In this document: positions 39,516 through 51,689 of the stretch, piece after piece
How positions within the stretch are numbered: the first letter of the stretch is position 1
Layout: every line of letters starts with the position of its first letter
Assembly: GCA_015501055.1 (NCBI GenBank)
Contig: JADNYV010000023.1
Span: 186,001-250,000, forward strand
Reading direction: 5' to 3'
Length of the DNA: 64,000 nt
Origin: Mucidula mucida
Taxonomy: Eukaryota; Basidiomycota; Agaricomycetes; Agaricales; Physalacriaceae
Notes under the pieces: generated by a model
Seen by the model: the letters and a program-made list of their open reading frames with translations, nothing else
Told to the model about the DNA's origin: nothing
Databases searched by the model: none
Translations under genes and position numbers: made by a program

Positions 39516-42098
39516 TCACGCCGCCTCTGCAATCATCTCGGCCGCCTAAAGGACAGTGAGGCTCGTGCAACACTCTGAACAGACGGCATACCTTTTCCGC
39601 CATCGCGTACAACGTCGCCATGGGATGCGCAGTGAAATGCAAAGGAAGCACAGACGCATCGGCCTGATGAACGTGAGTAAGACAATCGCGTCAACCCCTC
39701 TACAGGCAACATACCACGCGCAGGTTGGCTGTCCCATATACGCGGAGGTGCTCGTCAACGACTCCTCCGAATTCCTTGGGGAGCATCGCAGCCGTCCCAA
39801 TGGGATGGAACACTGGGCTAAAGTTGCTCTTCGCATATTCCCTCAGGTCGGTGTTACTAGTCCCAGGAGCCACTTCGCCGACGGTGATCTCGGCGAGCGC
39901 CTTGGTCGAGGCGATTTTACGACAGTACTTGATTCCGTCGAGGATAATATCCATGTCCGAGTCCTTAGCGAAGAACTGCGGGTCAATTAGGGGATTCTCC
40001 GTCACATTGGCAGACTGGATATGAACAGTTCCTTGGGAAACTGGATGCTCCAGGCAGGCTGCAAGAGAGTAATAGTTCTTGCCGGCGTCAGGCTCTGCTT
40101 TCACATTAGAAGGCATGAAGTACCCAATCCAGAGGATCCTACTGGTAATCAGTGTGTGAACAATAAAGAAAAACGAACAACTCGCTCTACGAAAGGGACG
40201 TTAGACAGCCAATCCTTTTGTATGTCGCCCATCTTGTGTGTAAAGGGCGTTTCGCTGCTAGAAGTCCCGAGTTTCTTCTTGAGGTCTGAGACTTCTTGCT
40301 TGTCCCAAAGCTCATCAGGCGCAATGAACGCGAAAGCAAAGGGAACGGTGCTTAGTTTCCCTGTCTTGGTCGTTTCACTGAAACGAGTTAGTATGTGCGG
40401 GGCGTAGAACTCGTTTCGGCGGTACATACTATCTCTGTAATTCGGCAGCAGCAACGACGGGATCGCGTAACACATCCCAAGAGGTGTACGACGGTTTGAG
40501 CTCAAAGGTGGTCGCGACGTAAATGTGTTCCTTGAGTTCATATGAGCTTACTGAGAAGTCGATTCAAGTGGTGGTGGCATACCTCTATGTGAAGGGCTTC
40601 ATTCGAACAAGATCAACAGGGATAATAGTTCACTCACGTAAGTTCTTCCCGACGGTAGGCAAGTTAACAACAATGGGAATTCCGTATTTCGCAAGAATCG
40701 CAGGATCACCGATGCCTAACGACAGTTGAGTAAGTGACATGAGATCGCTGAGCAGACCGGAGACTGACCGGAAAGTTCCAAAATTTGAGGAGTTTGATAG
40801 GCGCCTACAAGTGACGCGTTAGCCATGCATAGTGTAACAAGGCTGTTGACTGACCTGCAGACAAAATGACCTCTTTGGTCACCTTCGCTCTGACCACTTT
40901 TCCGTCTTGTATAAACTCAACTTCATCCGCGACTGCCTCACCCTTCGGCGAAGGTTTGAACACAATACGACTGACACGAGCTTCGGTAACGATGTGCAAG
41001 TTCGAGCTGTTCAGCTTCAGATACGCCTACTCGAAATGTTGGACTTTTCGATAGCCGCTACAGGACGCATCCTTACCGTGTCTGCGGACACGCGGGTGGC
41101 CGTGGTAGGGTCAATAGCGCATGTACTTGTCCAGACGCCACGATTGTCTCCGCTTGACTAAAAACACATCATTAGCCTCACATTCGAATGCACAGGATTG
41201 AGCTCACGGAGTCAGGATTGGATGGAACGCCTAACTCGTTCATAGCCTCGAAAAAGTGGTCCTGGGCTGCAGTGATCTCGATAGGATAAGTCACGTCCAT
41301 GGGACCGTTTGTGCCGTGTACGGCGGAATTAACGAAGACGTGTGCTTGGTCCTGCGACTCTTGAGAGGCTGTGAGATTCTCGTACTACGTCACTTTAGCC
41401 TACTAGTCGTTATCTGTAAGTGAACAAGTCTCATACCTGCTTGAAATAAGGTAGTAAATCCTTCCAGCCCCAGCCGTTGATGCCAAAGTCCGCGAAGGCT
41501 ATCAACCGATGATTTCACCACTGCTACTTAGGGTTGAGCGCCAACAATATACGCACTGCTATATTCTTCAATGTTCGCGCTGCCAACAGATACAGATAGT
41601 GAGACCCGAGACGCGGAAGAGTGAAAAGGGCAACACACCGATTGACCTGCATGAAATTAAGCTATCATCGACGAGAGTCAGTTGTAGAAGGATTGTCCAT
41701 GACGGGGTACACACATTGCTCGTGCCACCGAGGACTTGCCACTGTCGAGATTCAGACGTTATGTCGGACAAGCAAGTAATGTACACAGAGTCACGGACCG
41801 AGGAAGATACAGAGCTCTGTTCCCAGCATGGCTTTGGGGTGTACTGAAGAAGGCCCAGTCGACTTCCGGGTTTCCCAAGTTCTTGGGGTAGGACGCTATG
41901 CTTGGGTGAGCGTCGTCCAATCAAAATATAGACAAAGGTGGAGCAACCAGGAATGCGAGTATTGGGATCGGAGGAAACATTCTTCCCCGCTTCGAGAACG
42001 AGGATGGAGAGCGTAGGAGAGAGCTCCGCGAGACGAGCAGCTGTTGGAAGGCCCGTTGTTCCTCCGCCGATAAAAATGTAGTCGAAGTTCATTGACAT
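39516..42098 (-). CDS. GMC-family FAD oxidoreductase
   Basis: ATG 42098 starts MSMNFDYIFIGGGTTGLPTA, the Rossmann FAD-binding signature, followed by LEAGKN. GGTSN corresponds to the first GMC signature. Mid-protein parts include VILSAG (about 40850). The C-terminus has SPVFHPIGTAAMLPKEFGG with the catalytic His, then LHFTAHPMATLYAMAEK with the second catalytic His, ending AAEMIAEAA at 39516. Around ten short introns. GMC enzymes oxidise alcohols (aryl alcohol, glucose, choline, methanol) and pass electrons to O2 or quinones. No signal peptide is visible, so this one is probably intracellular; the substrate is undetermined. The next gene upstream on the same strand is a permease, 455 bp away. 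Confidence 0.85.
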
Positions 42099-42553
42099 CG
42101 CAAGGCGCTTCGATGCAGAGCACCACAGAAGTCGAGCCCTTTATATGGTGAACACACATCAGTGGGATGTTGCGGAAGTCCAAGATATTATTATGCTTTT
42201 CAATAGTCACAGACCCCACCTTGGGACCCACAAACCGTAAATCAGATCAAATCCTGTAGATAAGCGCTTAACTGTATGAGTCCTGTCGCATGTCCCCGAG
42301 GATTCTATTGATAAGTCTCAAATGAGGAGGGTGTGGCAGTCCGGGTGTGGGCACGCCCGGAGAACTTTGAAGAGATGAAACCGAATCGATATCTAGAAAC
42401 ATACAACGACATCGAAAGTGTACAGTAGTCAGTCTAGTTCGAAAATAGAATCCGGTATACTCTGACATACCACGGAGCATCCCTGCGTGAGGCGCGGTAC
42501 TAAAGAACAGTGAGAAACGTCATAATCACATTCGTGAACCCGACTTACTGCTC
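42099..42553. other. Intergenic between permease and GMC gene
   Basis: Tandem minus-strand spacer containing the presumed GMC promoter. No motif was recognised with confidence. Confidence 0.4.
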
Positions 42554-44998
42554 TCATCTCTTCGACTGTCAACCACGACTTGCGACCAGTCTAGTACAGT
42601 CAGGCCCGATAACACAAAACAATGAAAAAACTCGACTTACATCCAAGTCGATCTCAGAAGCGCGTTTGGGACGTTGCCGCTTCCATACATAGCCACCAAC
42701 GTAGAACAGTACCATAACCGGGAAAGCAAGATAGGCCGCGAAGAATGACTCTGCAGCGTCACGACCGGTTAGAGTTTCGCCAATGGGGAAGATCGCCTAA
42801 GCTTCCCATAAGAATACGACGGCGAACAAGAGACAAGATTACGCACAACGTAGAACTGCGCAATCAGTACGAGGACGATCAAAGCGCTACCCAGGATGGA
42901 GCCCCAAACACCTCCTATAGCCTGGAAGGGCAGCTCTTCCACAGAATGACCTTGCGCTTTCCAGGCAGCACGGAAACGAATACTACAGATAATAAGTCCC
43001 TGAGAAGGAGTTATATCGACGTCGACGTACTGGCACAGGCAAATCGACAACCACGTGAACAGCGTCGACAAGCCAGAGAGTGCAAGCAACCACCTGACTT
43101 GCGACCTAATGAGCCTACACATCACCAAGTCTGGAGACGACACTCACAGACTTCATCGCCAGTGGCTGCCGCAACATTGACATAGGCAATGGGACCAAAC
43201 GCCAAAATCGCAAGGACCGAGAATAGAGGGCGACTCGACTTGTCCACTACATGCCAAGTTCAACAACGGTCATGTTACCGCCCAGGATCAGAACCCCCCA
43301 ACGTACCATACGTGAAAATGCTTGGAGCAAAACCCGTCTCCGCCAAGGCCGTCAAGGTACGAGAACCCGCGTACACGCAAGAGAGACCGATGGATAACAC
43401 TGAAATGCAGATAGTGGCGTTGATCAAATCTGCATTGCATGTCGGTCAGCAGGATGATACCGAGCACGAGGTACTCACGATCTAATCCACTGATGTTAGC
43501 ATTGGCGAGGACGATAACAAAGGGCGAGGCCGATGCACCACTACCTCCGATCAAACGCGGCTCGTTGTACGGGACAAGCAGACCAATAATGGTGAGTGAG
43601 GTTATGAAGATGATGGTCTGAGGAAACGAGATTGAGAATGAAATTTACAGGTAGCGAGGTAGCGATAAGAGCATCGTCACGTACAATACGCCAGAAGGTA
43701 CCCTTTACCGCGGCGGGTAAGGTTTTCCTAGGATTGGGCGTTTCGCTACCCGCAAGACCGACAAGTTCAGTGCCAGCTGCACGAAAAGTCAACAGTCAGG
43801 AAACCGCTCTGGAGACGATTGACGAACCGAATGAGAAGGCGGCTGTAGGTTGTATTAGATTGGAACAAACTCAGTCATCGCCTATCACGCACCAGTGACG
43901 AAAACAGCACAAACACCCTTGAATCCGTTGGCGAACCCTCCTGGATCACTCCAGTATCTTCCACCTGTGTACGTGCTATACTCGCCACTGCTTGGCCCTC
44001 CACCTGTCACGCAGACACTACCGAAGCAAGTCAGAAACCTAGATAGAATCACAGCAGAGGTTTCTCACATGCCGATGAAAATGAACATGATTACAACAAG
44101 GAGCTTCAAACATGATGACCAGAACTCTTCCTCCGCGAAGCCCAGTGTCCCAAATATGCAAGCGATGACTACAAATTTGATGGGAACGCGATTGAGTGTA
44201 CCGGAAGAACTCACTGATAACCAAGTAAAAGATAGTAATCCACTCCGCGACCGTCAAGCTATTGTTCCAATAATTCACCGTCGTCACCGCGACAGTGATC
44301 TCGAGAGGAAGCGTTGCAGCCCACTGTAGGACATAGTTCCAGCCCATTGCAAAAGCGAAAGACGGATCCAGGAAACGAATAGCAAGTGTGTAGAAGCCGC
44401 CCGAGACCGGGTACAAGATACACATTTCACCAAGGGCCTAAGCGGGGATGAGGTGTCAACTCACTACAAGGGAGGCAGGCGTCGCTTACTTGGGTAACGT
44501 TGATCAACATGACACCGATTAAGATGAACGTGATGAGCACGCCGGCGGGTCCTCCACTGTTCAGAGCAGAACCCGAACCGACAAAAAGACCAGTACCGAT
44601 ACTGCCACCTAGCATCCGATGAATAGGCTTTAGCAGAAGCGTGGCGAATTCCGGAACACTAACCAACAGCAATCATGTTTAGATGGCGGCTCTTCATTTT
44701 GGGCTGCAGCATCGGCATATCCTTTTCCACATCTGCATTCTCTGCATGCCCGGCAATAATTTGTTGTCTGTGTAATGTTTCAGCGATCGCGAGCGCCTAG
44801 AAAGGCGGAAGAAGCGCACCCAGTTATGCCCGGAGCACGCTTGAAGCTCTCCCAAGACAGACCGATACGCGTCCACAGCGACTCCTTCGAAGGATCATAT
44901 AACTCGGCCTTGGCGGTCTCATTGGAATAGACAACACGACTGGTAACATCACTCCCAGAGCCATTCACCCCGACTTTTTTCTCGCGGGGAGGGTCCAT
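42554..44998 (-). CDS. Amino-acid permease (APC superfamily, YAT type)
   Basis: ATG 44998 opens [15 protein letters not shown], a hydrophilic cytosolic N-terminus. TM1 carries the [13 protein letters not shown] signature (about 44600), then [56 protein letters not shown] and [10 protein letters not shown], all typical of fungal amino-acid permeases. Further hydrophobic segments run to a basic [14 protein letters not shown] cytosolic tail and a short last exon (stop near 42554; this last splice is less certain). About 12 TM helices are expected. It takes up amino acids across the plasma membrane by proton symport. Roughly ten introns. Confidence 0.85.
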
Positions 44999-45646
44999 TC
45001 CGAGTCGAAGAAAAAGAAGGGGGCCTGAGGCTGGAGCTATTGATGCCTACGACTTCTTAAGTGTTTCCGCCAAGTTCCCCTGGCACTGACGAGACTCCAG
45101 GACAGTGTGCATCTTTCGGTAACGACCTCGCTGCTTATAGATAAGCGTACAGCTGAGGTGCGTGTGAAGGTACGTACCTTGTACGCGGGATATTGATAAC
45201 ATGTGGAGCTTGCCGCGGGACGCCATCCGTCGATTACATTCAATAGGTGGTAGATATCGGTTAACTAAATTCTTCGTCTCGCTCCATGTTGTCTTGACCT
45301 GATTATGTTCCGTCATGGAATTCATTCACGGGAGGTAATAAAAATGACATCGCACTGCCTGCATCTGTATTATCGACATGCGCAGGCCGTGTTGGTTCCT
45401 GTAGCGTCTAGTCTCTGCACATGTCGGTCAGTAGTAAAATGGCAGGGCATTCGAGAATACATAGAGTCTTAGCGTCTTGGTCGATCTTGGTCCATGTGTA
45501 ATGGCCCTCGGTAGTCTAGTTTCATTCGCCGGGCCCTTACCGCAGCTCAACTTTTGCATCATGTGCAACTCATGTGACCAGCGTACCTTAGCATCAAAAA
45601 TTAAATTAGCGCGTCGCCGCCTTTCTTTCCAATGCCCTCGGACGCG
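44999..45646. other. Intergenic upstream of the permease
   Basis: Presumed promoter of the permease plus the 3' flank of the next small gene. No repeat, RNA or open frame of note was seen. Confidence 0.4.
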
Positions 45647-46039
45647 TCAACGACGATATTTGCCTTTGATTCTCTTGAGGGACGCAAATTGTGTCGAGAT
45701 CTCAGAAAGGAGGTCGTTGACTTGAGCTACCTTCTCAGTCAGACTGAGAGATGTCTTCCGACGTTTCCTTCGAGATGGGCTCTCTGCCAAAGAACGAGAT
45801 GGAGGCGGAGGAGCTTTGCGTTTGCTCGAGCTCAGGAGAGATGACCGAGGAAGGTTGGATGGGGCTATGTTCTCCGAGTCGGAGGCACCATAGTGCTGAT
45901 GATGTGGGCGAGTCGTGCTCGTAAGCAGTTGTGATGTTGGAGTACGAAGATTATTGGTGTGGATATTTGTAGAGGCAAAACTCGCCGGAGTGGAGGGAAA
46001 GAGCGGTGTGTTTAAGGATGATAGTTGTCTAGTAGTCAA
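45647..46039 (-). CDS. Small Ser/Thr/Pro-rich basic protein (hypothetical, start unclear)
   Basis: An open frame of about 130 residues: a Ser/Thr/Asn-rich disordered N-terminus, a central SKRKAPPPPSRS patch, an RRKRRK nuclear-localisation-like cluster and a short amphipathic helix (TEKVAQVNDLLSEISTQFASL). There is no ATG in frame. The frame is open past 46039 to a possible acceptor (CTATTAG, about 46090), so a first exon probably lies upstream. Composition and codon use look like a real gene rather than noise. No family recognised. Confidence 0.45.
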   Translation of the reverse strand: MTTRQLSSLNTPLFPSTPASFASTNIHTNNLRTPTSQLLTSTTRPHHQHYGASDSENIAPSNLPRSSLLSSSKRKAPPPPSRSLAESPSRRKRRKTSLSLTEKVAQVNDLLSEISTQFASLKRIKGKYRR

Positions 46040-46222
46040 AGAGGCCGGATTAGCAGTAGTATTTGAGTAGTATGAGAGAATGTAGTAGGCCTAATAGGCG
46101 AGAGATTAGAGAGTAGAGGTATAGTATTGAATGGTAGAGAGTTGGGGGGTTGCCCCGAACCCATAAGTTAACGTTAAAGTGGAAAAGAAGCAAATTGAAA
46201 ACGGCGCGAGCGCTTCGTGGAG

Positions 46223-46274
46223 CACGTGAGCTGTAACACTACGTCATTTCACGTGAATTGCGTCATTCCACGTG
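46223..46274. promoter_or_regulatory. Cluster of three CACGTG E-boxes with CGTCATT half-sites
   Basis: CACGTG occurs at 46223, 46250 and 46269. The last two are each preceded by a CGTCATT(T/C)-type motif, forming a 19-nt tandem repeat. It lies upstream of a TATAAGG at 46301 on the plus strand. It looks like a bHLH/bZIP-responsive promoter. Confidence 0.55.
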
Positions 46275-46300
46275 CAGGTTGGAGTCTTTTTCCGAGCTCC

Positions 46301-46307
46301 TATAAGG
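46301..46307 (+). promoter_or_regulatory. Candidate TATA box (TATAAGG)
   Basis: 27 bp downstream of the last E-box and 16 bp upstream of the hairpin at 46323. It suggests a plus-strand transcript for which I find no protein-coding frame. Confidence 0.4.
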
Positions 46308-46322
46308 ACGCGGCGTATGAAA

Positions 46323-46362
46323 GCAGACTCTAGATCAAAGTGTCAGCTTTGATCGAGTCTGC
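46323..46362 (+). other. Strong hairpin, possible structured RNA
   Basis: GCAGACTC and GATCAAAG (separated by TA) pair perfectly with CTTTGATC and GAGTCTGC, giving a 16-bp stem with a 2-nt bulge and a TGTCAG loop. It sits at the position expected for a transcript 5' end. I do not recognise it as a known snRNA or snoRNA. Confidence 0.45.
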
Positions 46363-48868
46363 CTAAGGGAGACTAGGCCCTCGGCATGTCTGGGCATCTA
46401 CCACAAGCTAAAGATTATAACCACTATCGGTAAGGATATTTAGAATGAATGGCGGTAACTAGGTGGGGATACTTACACCGCTTGTGGGATAGTGATACCG
46501 CTGGAGTCCTGATACGAGCAGCCACTTGACGGCAAGCGTAATCAGATAATACAACACACACAGCCATACAATAGGGTACGCTTGAATTACTATTAGGGTA
46601 AAGCGACGATGAAGATGAAGGGCGAGCGTACTGTTTTCCCTCAAAACTTGCTCTTCAAAATGTTCCAAGACATAGTGATCCCGCTCACGGCCTACTATCA
46701 GTGGCCTTCGAGAAAAACGGGAGAAATATAGCAAGGCCAACTGATGGCGACGGATTGAGCTAACCGCTGAAGCGGTTTGCAATTGATTCGTGGCGTCATA
46801 TTATAATGCTATTGTTCTTTGTTACCCGGTAAGGTAGCGCTACGAGCTGGGCGGCATCAGGAAAATCCTCCCCCGATAAGTTGTCAACAAAACCGTCGAA
46901 ATGCGGGAACTTACCCTGGAAACATCTGCTTTACCCAACTTAGTTGGATTAGGCACATTAAAGGTAATGAAAGAGGTCCCTCGACACTCGATTTCAATTA
47001 GCATTTGTTACAGCAGTATTCAGTGTATCATCACGCATGAGTTTAAGACATCTTACTCGGTGGTTGTCTACTTGACACCAACAGCTTGTACTCAGCCTGA
47101 GCTTGTGAGCTGACATAAAGAATTGTATTGGTGAGGTTGGTACATAGGTGCTAGACATGAAAGTAGAGTGTAGTAGGGTATATTATTTAGCTGTTTGAAC
47201 CGATTGTGAACATGATTGAGCATTCGCGTAGTGGCCACTACTCGGACACGAATTCAGCCCGCCGTCCCGTTGTAGCTTGCGGTGGTAGGAACACCAGCAC
47301 CGGCAGTACGAATGGACTGGGATTAGCATTTATGTAGTAAGGACAGTGATGGGAGACTGAAAAACGACGTACGTTGGAACGAGGCAAGGATTGCGGTGAG
47401 AGATAAGCTAAGGTGCGAGTGAGCGTTCAGTCAGTTTCTTTCCGAAGTAGGCAGTAGTACTCACTGTCAGTGTTCAACTGTCGATACACTCATGACTCGT
47501 TTCGGCTTGTAACGAGTCATGGCTTGTAGACGACCGTTTCCTCGTGCGGAGTCATGGTGCATAGCTATGTAGAATGAGGAAAGCAATCAGCAAAGTACGA
47601 GTGAGAGGGACCAAGAGTAGCTCACTATGGTCATGAAGCTATGACACATTGGTGCTGTATCGTCGTCAAGTCGTGTTCGTCTGCAGTTGCGGTCGTTGTC
47701 TTTGCTCGCGCGACGCGTCGCGCCTGGGGCCGTCACGCGTGTATCCGTCAGTTGTCCAGAGTCATCGTTGCGCTGACAGCGTCGTGGGCATATCACAAGA
47801 ATTCGGGCTCCATGACGAGTATGGTGGCGAGTGCACGCAGAAGATGGTGGACAGAGGCAAAGAACGCGATGGTCTTGTTTGGCGATGGCTCGTCCTTTCG
47901 ACCATGAATCGGACCGGATCAAGGCTGGACGATGATCGGTCCGTCGGGACCTCGAAGGTCCTCGACTGGCACCGGAGTTTAAATGGACTTGTCCTCAACC
48001 AGCATTCGACGCTGTATGTACTTGACATGATGATTCCGCCCGGCTCAGACTCGTTATGTTGCGTCTCTTCAATTTTCTCGCCGAGGACACACCTAATGTG
48101 TATCACCACTGCAATGAATCACGCAGGGTAGAAGTTAGAACTGAGGCCTCCGAATTGAGGGAAGATTCCGGTGCATGGTACTCGGTCGGGAGAAGTGTTC
48201 ACTTGAGATTGGGAGTACTCAGTATATCTCAAGGACAGAAAATGTTGATGAGTATTGAAACTTATGTACAGAGTACTATATCTGCAGGAGTTGCAGGGAG
48301 TTCTAGCATAAATGACCACACTTCTCAAGTAGGATCACCAATGTCATTGAATGTGCGGAACATATCTGATAATTCAGCCAATGAAAATGACTTATCACCT
48401 TCACCACTGTTCATGCAAATTTCCAATACATTTAAATTCCTTCAGATTAGCCCGGGAGGGTTTTCCTCATGGCTTTGTTACAAAGACCAGGGAATTTGCT
48501 GGTGACTGTTGGAATCTGGACAGGCAATGAATGTTATTCGCCAAGACTATAGTATAGCTGTAGGTGGAGGAGTATCTTCGTAGATATTGTTCAAGGATTA
48601 CATCTGTATATGATTGACATGCTCGACAAGATGTTATGAGCTAACGCTGCTTTACAAACCTCTCAACCTGATGCCAGGAGTCGCCCTCTAATCCAGGTCT
48701 CCAGCGTCTTCATTCTCATCTTATTTTGCTTGTAAGATTACGATACACGAATAACAAGGAAACCAAAAAAAAAAAAAACTACATAACAGAGAAAGAATTG
48801 AGAGAAAAACAGCGCATCAAGGAGTGTGTAATGTATGTAGGAAAATTTGATTGAAAACAAAACGACTG
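46363..48868. other. 2.5-kb region with no supported gene
   Basis: Short frames occur on both strands. The minus-strand 46782..46459 frame has one hydrophobic stretch. Minus-strand 47440..47230 could hold two small exons (ending TAGAGVPTTASYNGTAG). 48150..48560 is more AT-rich than its surroundings. There is a 14-A run at 48765 and an 11-bp perfect palindrome at 47491..47521. None supports a confident gene. Confidence 0.4.
47491..47521. repeat. Perfect inverted repeat (11-bp stem, 9-nt loop)
   Basis: CATGACTCGTT and AACGAGTCATG around TCGGCTTGT. It contains two TGACTC (AP-1/Gcn4-like) sites facing each other, so it could be a protein-binding site or a transcript hairpin. Confidence 0.5.
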
Positions 48869-51689
48869 TTAATGGGTCGGAGGTATTGATGATTCGTCAG
48901 TCGATACACCCTAACGAAAAGGGATCAGCAACGAGTCTCAACCTCCACACAAACAACTTACCGCTCCCCTACAAGCAGGACAATTATTCTTCCCAGTCTG
49001 CAACCACATATCCACACATCCCCTATGGAATGCATGCCGACACACCAACACCCGAACCTCATCCTCCTCCGCATAGTCGTCCAGGCATATCAGACACCGT
49101 TCGGTGCAATTCGATGAAATTTTACCCATCTCCTCATACTCCGCCACCCGTGACGCCTTGATAACCTCGAGGTTACTTTTCTCAATCTCCTCCTTTGACG
49201 CTGTCGGCGGTTTCACCTGCCCAAGAATTTCCGCGAGATCCAGAAGTGCCTCAAACGAATCGAGGTTGTTTGGCTCTCCGGTGACGATGGAATGGTCGGG
49301 TGGATAGTACCCTACACGATTGTCAGTAAAACGCAGGCCACAAAGAATCGGAAACCGACCTCCGATGACATAGATCAAGAACGTCCGCGACCCCGTAGGA
49401 TCCAACTCGGCTGGATGACCAGCGACCTCTGCCGCCTCCCAGGTCGCAGATTGCGCAACGCACTCGCTGCTCTTGAATGCCAACGACGTCCTCGGGGCGT
49501 ATCCGGTCGGGGCTCCTGCACATCATGCAGCGGCGCATCATCCTCATGCGGAACATCACCGTCCTGCTCTCCTGGTGATGCGTGCCAATCCATGTTCACG
49601 TGTACCGATTGTAGGCCAACCACAATGACTGGGACAACGATATTTTGTTGAGGTGGGTTAGATGAGGACGGGTCAGAGGGTGGTTCTGACGGTGAGGATG
49701 AGTCTAAGGTGAACATGGACGCATTTTCGGTCGGGGCGGAGACGCTGGGTGCCGACGTTGCTGTTGGTGGACGGAGGTTCACATCGAACGAGCTACCCCC
49801 ACGCGGGGCTGCAATTGCGGGGAAGCGGTATAGTCTCCACCAATTTATGCGGTCGATGGGCCGGGGCGGAAATTCAGACGCTTGAGGTGTGGACGCTGGT
49901 ATGGGCGAGGCGTGGACGGAAGAGGAAGGCGTAGTCGAATCGTCATTGTGTACAGAAACACTGTCATTGCTGAAGTGAGAGTCTGTATCTGAGTCTGAAA
50001 CGTCCTCCAATTCTGGCATGTTCTCGTCTTCTTCAGCAGGTACATCATGTATATGCCGGGGTGGCGAGGTTATGGGCGCCGAAGAAGGTCCAGGGATGGG
50101 ATCCCAGTCACTAGAAGGAACAATTTCGGTAAGTTCAGGCTGATGTGGCGCTTCAGGCTCCGCCTCGTCGCGCCGCTGGGTAAGCGTGGTTCGGAGGTCC
50201 AGTTGCAGGTCAATCAGGAAACGCTCAAAGGTACCCTCAGCAGGGAGCTGGGGAAGCGGAAGTGCCGTATCTGGAGAATCAGCAGGGGTAGAGCCATCTG
50301 TAGACGGAGAGTTGATGCCTAAACCAAGGTTGAAGGCCCTCGCCATTTCAGCAAGCATCCGCTCACGGGCATCTCCTGCGTCAGCTCGATCATCGTTGCG
50401 ATCTGACAATCTAGGAGGCCTAATGCCAAGACGCTCGCGGATACTCGCCCAAGCTTGCCGCATCCTCTCGGTCCGTCCGCCCATGGCGTCAGACGACCCA
50501 GAAGTCGGAGTGGGTGACATTGGCCTCAAGTTTTGATCGTTCAGAGGTGGCGCTGAGCCAGTTGGAGTGGGTGGCGTGAGACCCGAAGAAAGAATGGGCT
50601 CAGACGATCCAGTAAGAAGAGAAGCTGCAGTAGCGGCAGCAGCGACGCTACAGCTGTGTCAAATAGGCTCCGAAACACAAGGCACAAAACATACCTTAAC
50701 AGCGTACCCAAAACGTCAATGCTACTAGATGATATGGCGCCGGAGGCAGCGGGTTGGGGGGAAATTTCCGCCGTTTCTGCGGGAGTGTCGCCCGTGTCTG
50801 ACACTGGCTCTGGTGCAACTTCTGCAGAAGAGACCATACTTGACGGACGAGACCGAAGAAGGGCCGAAAGCCTATTTCTGGCACCGGGGCGCTCGGTATT
50901 AAGACTCGCGGGGGTGGATGAACGAGGTGGCACGGATGTACCACGGGAGGGTAGAGAAATGGGTTCAGGAATGTCTTGCAGTGGCTCTGCGACGGGTGGA
51001 CGGGGAACATCTGTCGTATGTACGACGCCCTGTACTACAACGAGGGTGCCAGGTGGAGGAAATTGGCGCGGAGAAGGCGGTTGGGGAAGCACAGCAGGCT
51101 GATCTGGGTGATTGATGGTGGGAGGTGGAGAAACATCTTCAGGAACATCAGGTAGATGATCCTGTGGGAGTGCAAACGAGTCGGGGCTGATAACAACTCG
51201 CTCGTCGGGCGAGTCGTCGTCGTTGAACCACTGACCAATGTCTGGTGAATGCGGAATCTCCTGCGGCTGCTCCGGCTCCGACGCTAACTGCGACGACTCG
51301 CCAACGTCAACGGCGACTACTGGTGGCTCTGGCTCCTTCTCTGCTATCGGGGGTGGAGGTGATAGACGCGAGGTACTGGGTAAGGGTGCGTCTTCGGGTA
51401 CGAGAGTCGGTGCTACCTTTGACCACCGCTTTGACGTACGCCACGATTTCCGAGAATTGGCTGGCCTGGGCTCATCGCGCTGCTGCGATGAACGCGGCTT
51501 AACGAAATTGAGAATACTCCGCCGTACAGAAGACCGCGCAGACCGTCGTCGAGGCCTGCTCACTGGCTCTGGGATATCATCGGCACTGTCCTCGGACACG
51601 ATTTGATTGTTGGATGTGGATACAGTGGATGCTGTGGCCGGCGACGGAGGGGTCAGAACCTGCTGCTGTCTAGACGCAGATTGGCCCAT
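48869..51689 (-). CDS. RING-H2 E3 ubiquitin ligase with long disordered N-terminus, possibly N-myristoylated
   Basis: ATG 51689 gives MGQSASRQQQ, fitting an N-myristoylation signal (Gly2, Ser6). About 330 disordered Pro/Ser-rich residues follow; an intron (about 50695..50655) joins the frame into a second disordered region (TERMRQAWASIRERLG, acidic SDSDTDSH). Then come TFLIYVIG|GYYPPDH across an intron and a RING-H2: CLICLDDYAEEDEVRVLVC, RHAFHRGCVDMWL and NCPACRGA. A last intron leads to GVSTDESSIPPTH, stop at 48869. RING-H2 proteins transfer ubiquitin from E2 to substrate. One base seems missing near 49390, where LRGRGRS would end the protein; given other such breaks in the window this may be an assembly error. 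Confidence 0.8.

Noticed and set aside
39516..44998. GMC oxidoreductase and permease as a secondary-metabolite cluster
   Set aside because: Both are common genes and no synthase, P450 or transcription factor accompanies them.
46459..46782. Minus-strand open frame with one hydrophobic stretch
   Set aside because: No conserved motif, no homologue in the window and no convincing start context; length is within chance for this base composition.
47230..47440. Two small minus-strand exons ending TAGAGVPTTASYNGTAG
   Set aside because: Splice signals are plausible, but no upstream start, domain or homologue was found; too weak to annotate.
48150..48560. AT-rich segment as a possible transposon or introgressed piece
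   Set aside because: Composition shifts, but no repeats, ends or coding homology could be identified.
48765..48778. 14-A run as a retrogene or LINE tail
   Set aside because: No coding or retroelement sequence precedes it and no target duplication flanks it; it is more likely a simple repeat in the 3' flank of the RING gene.
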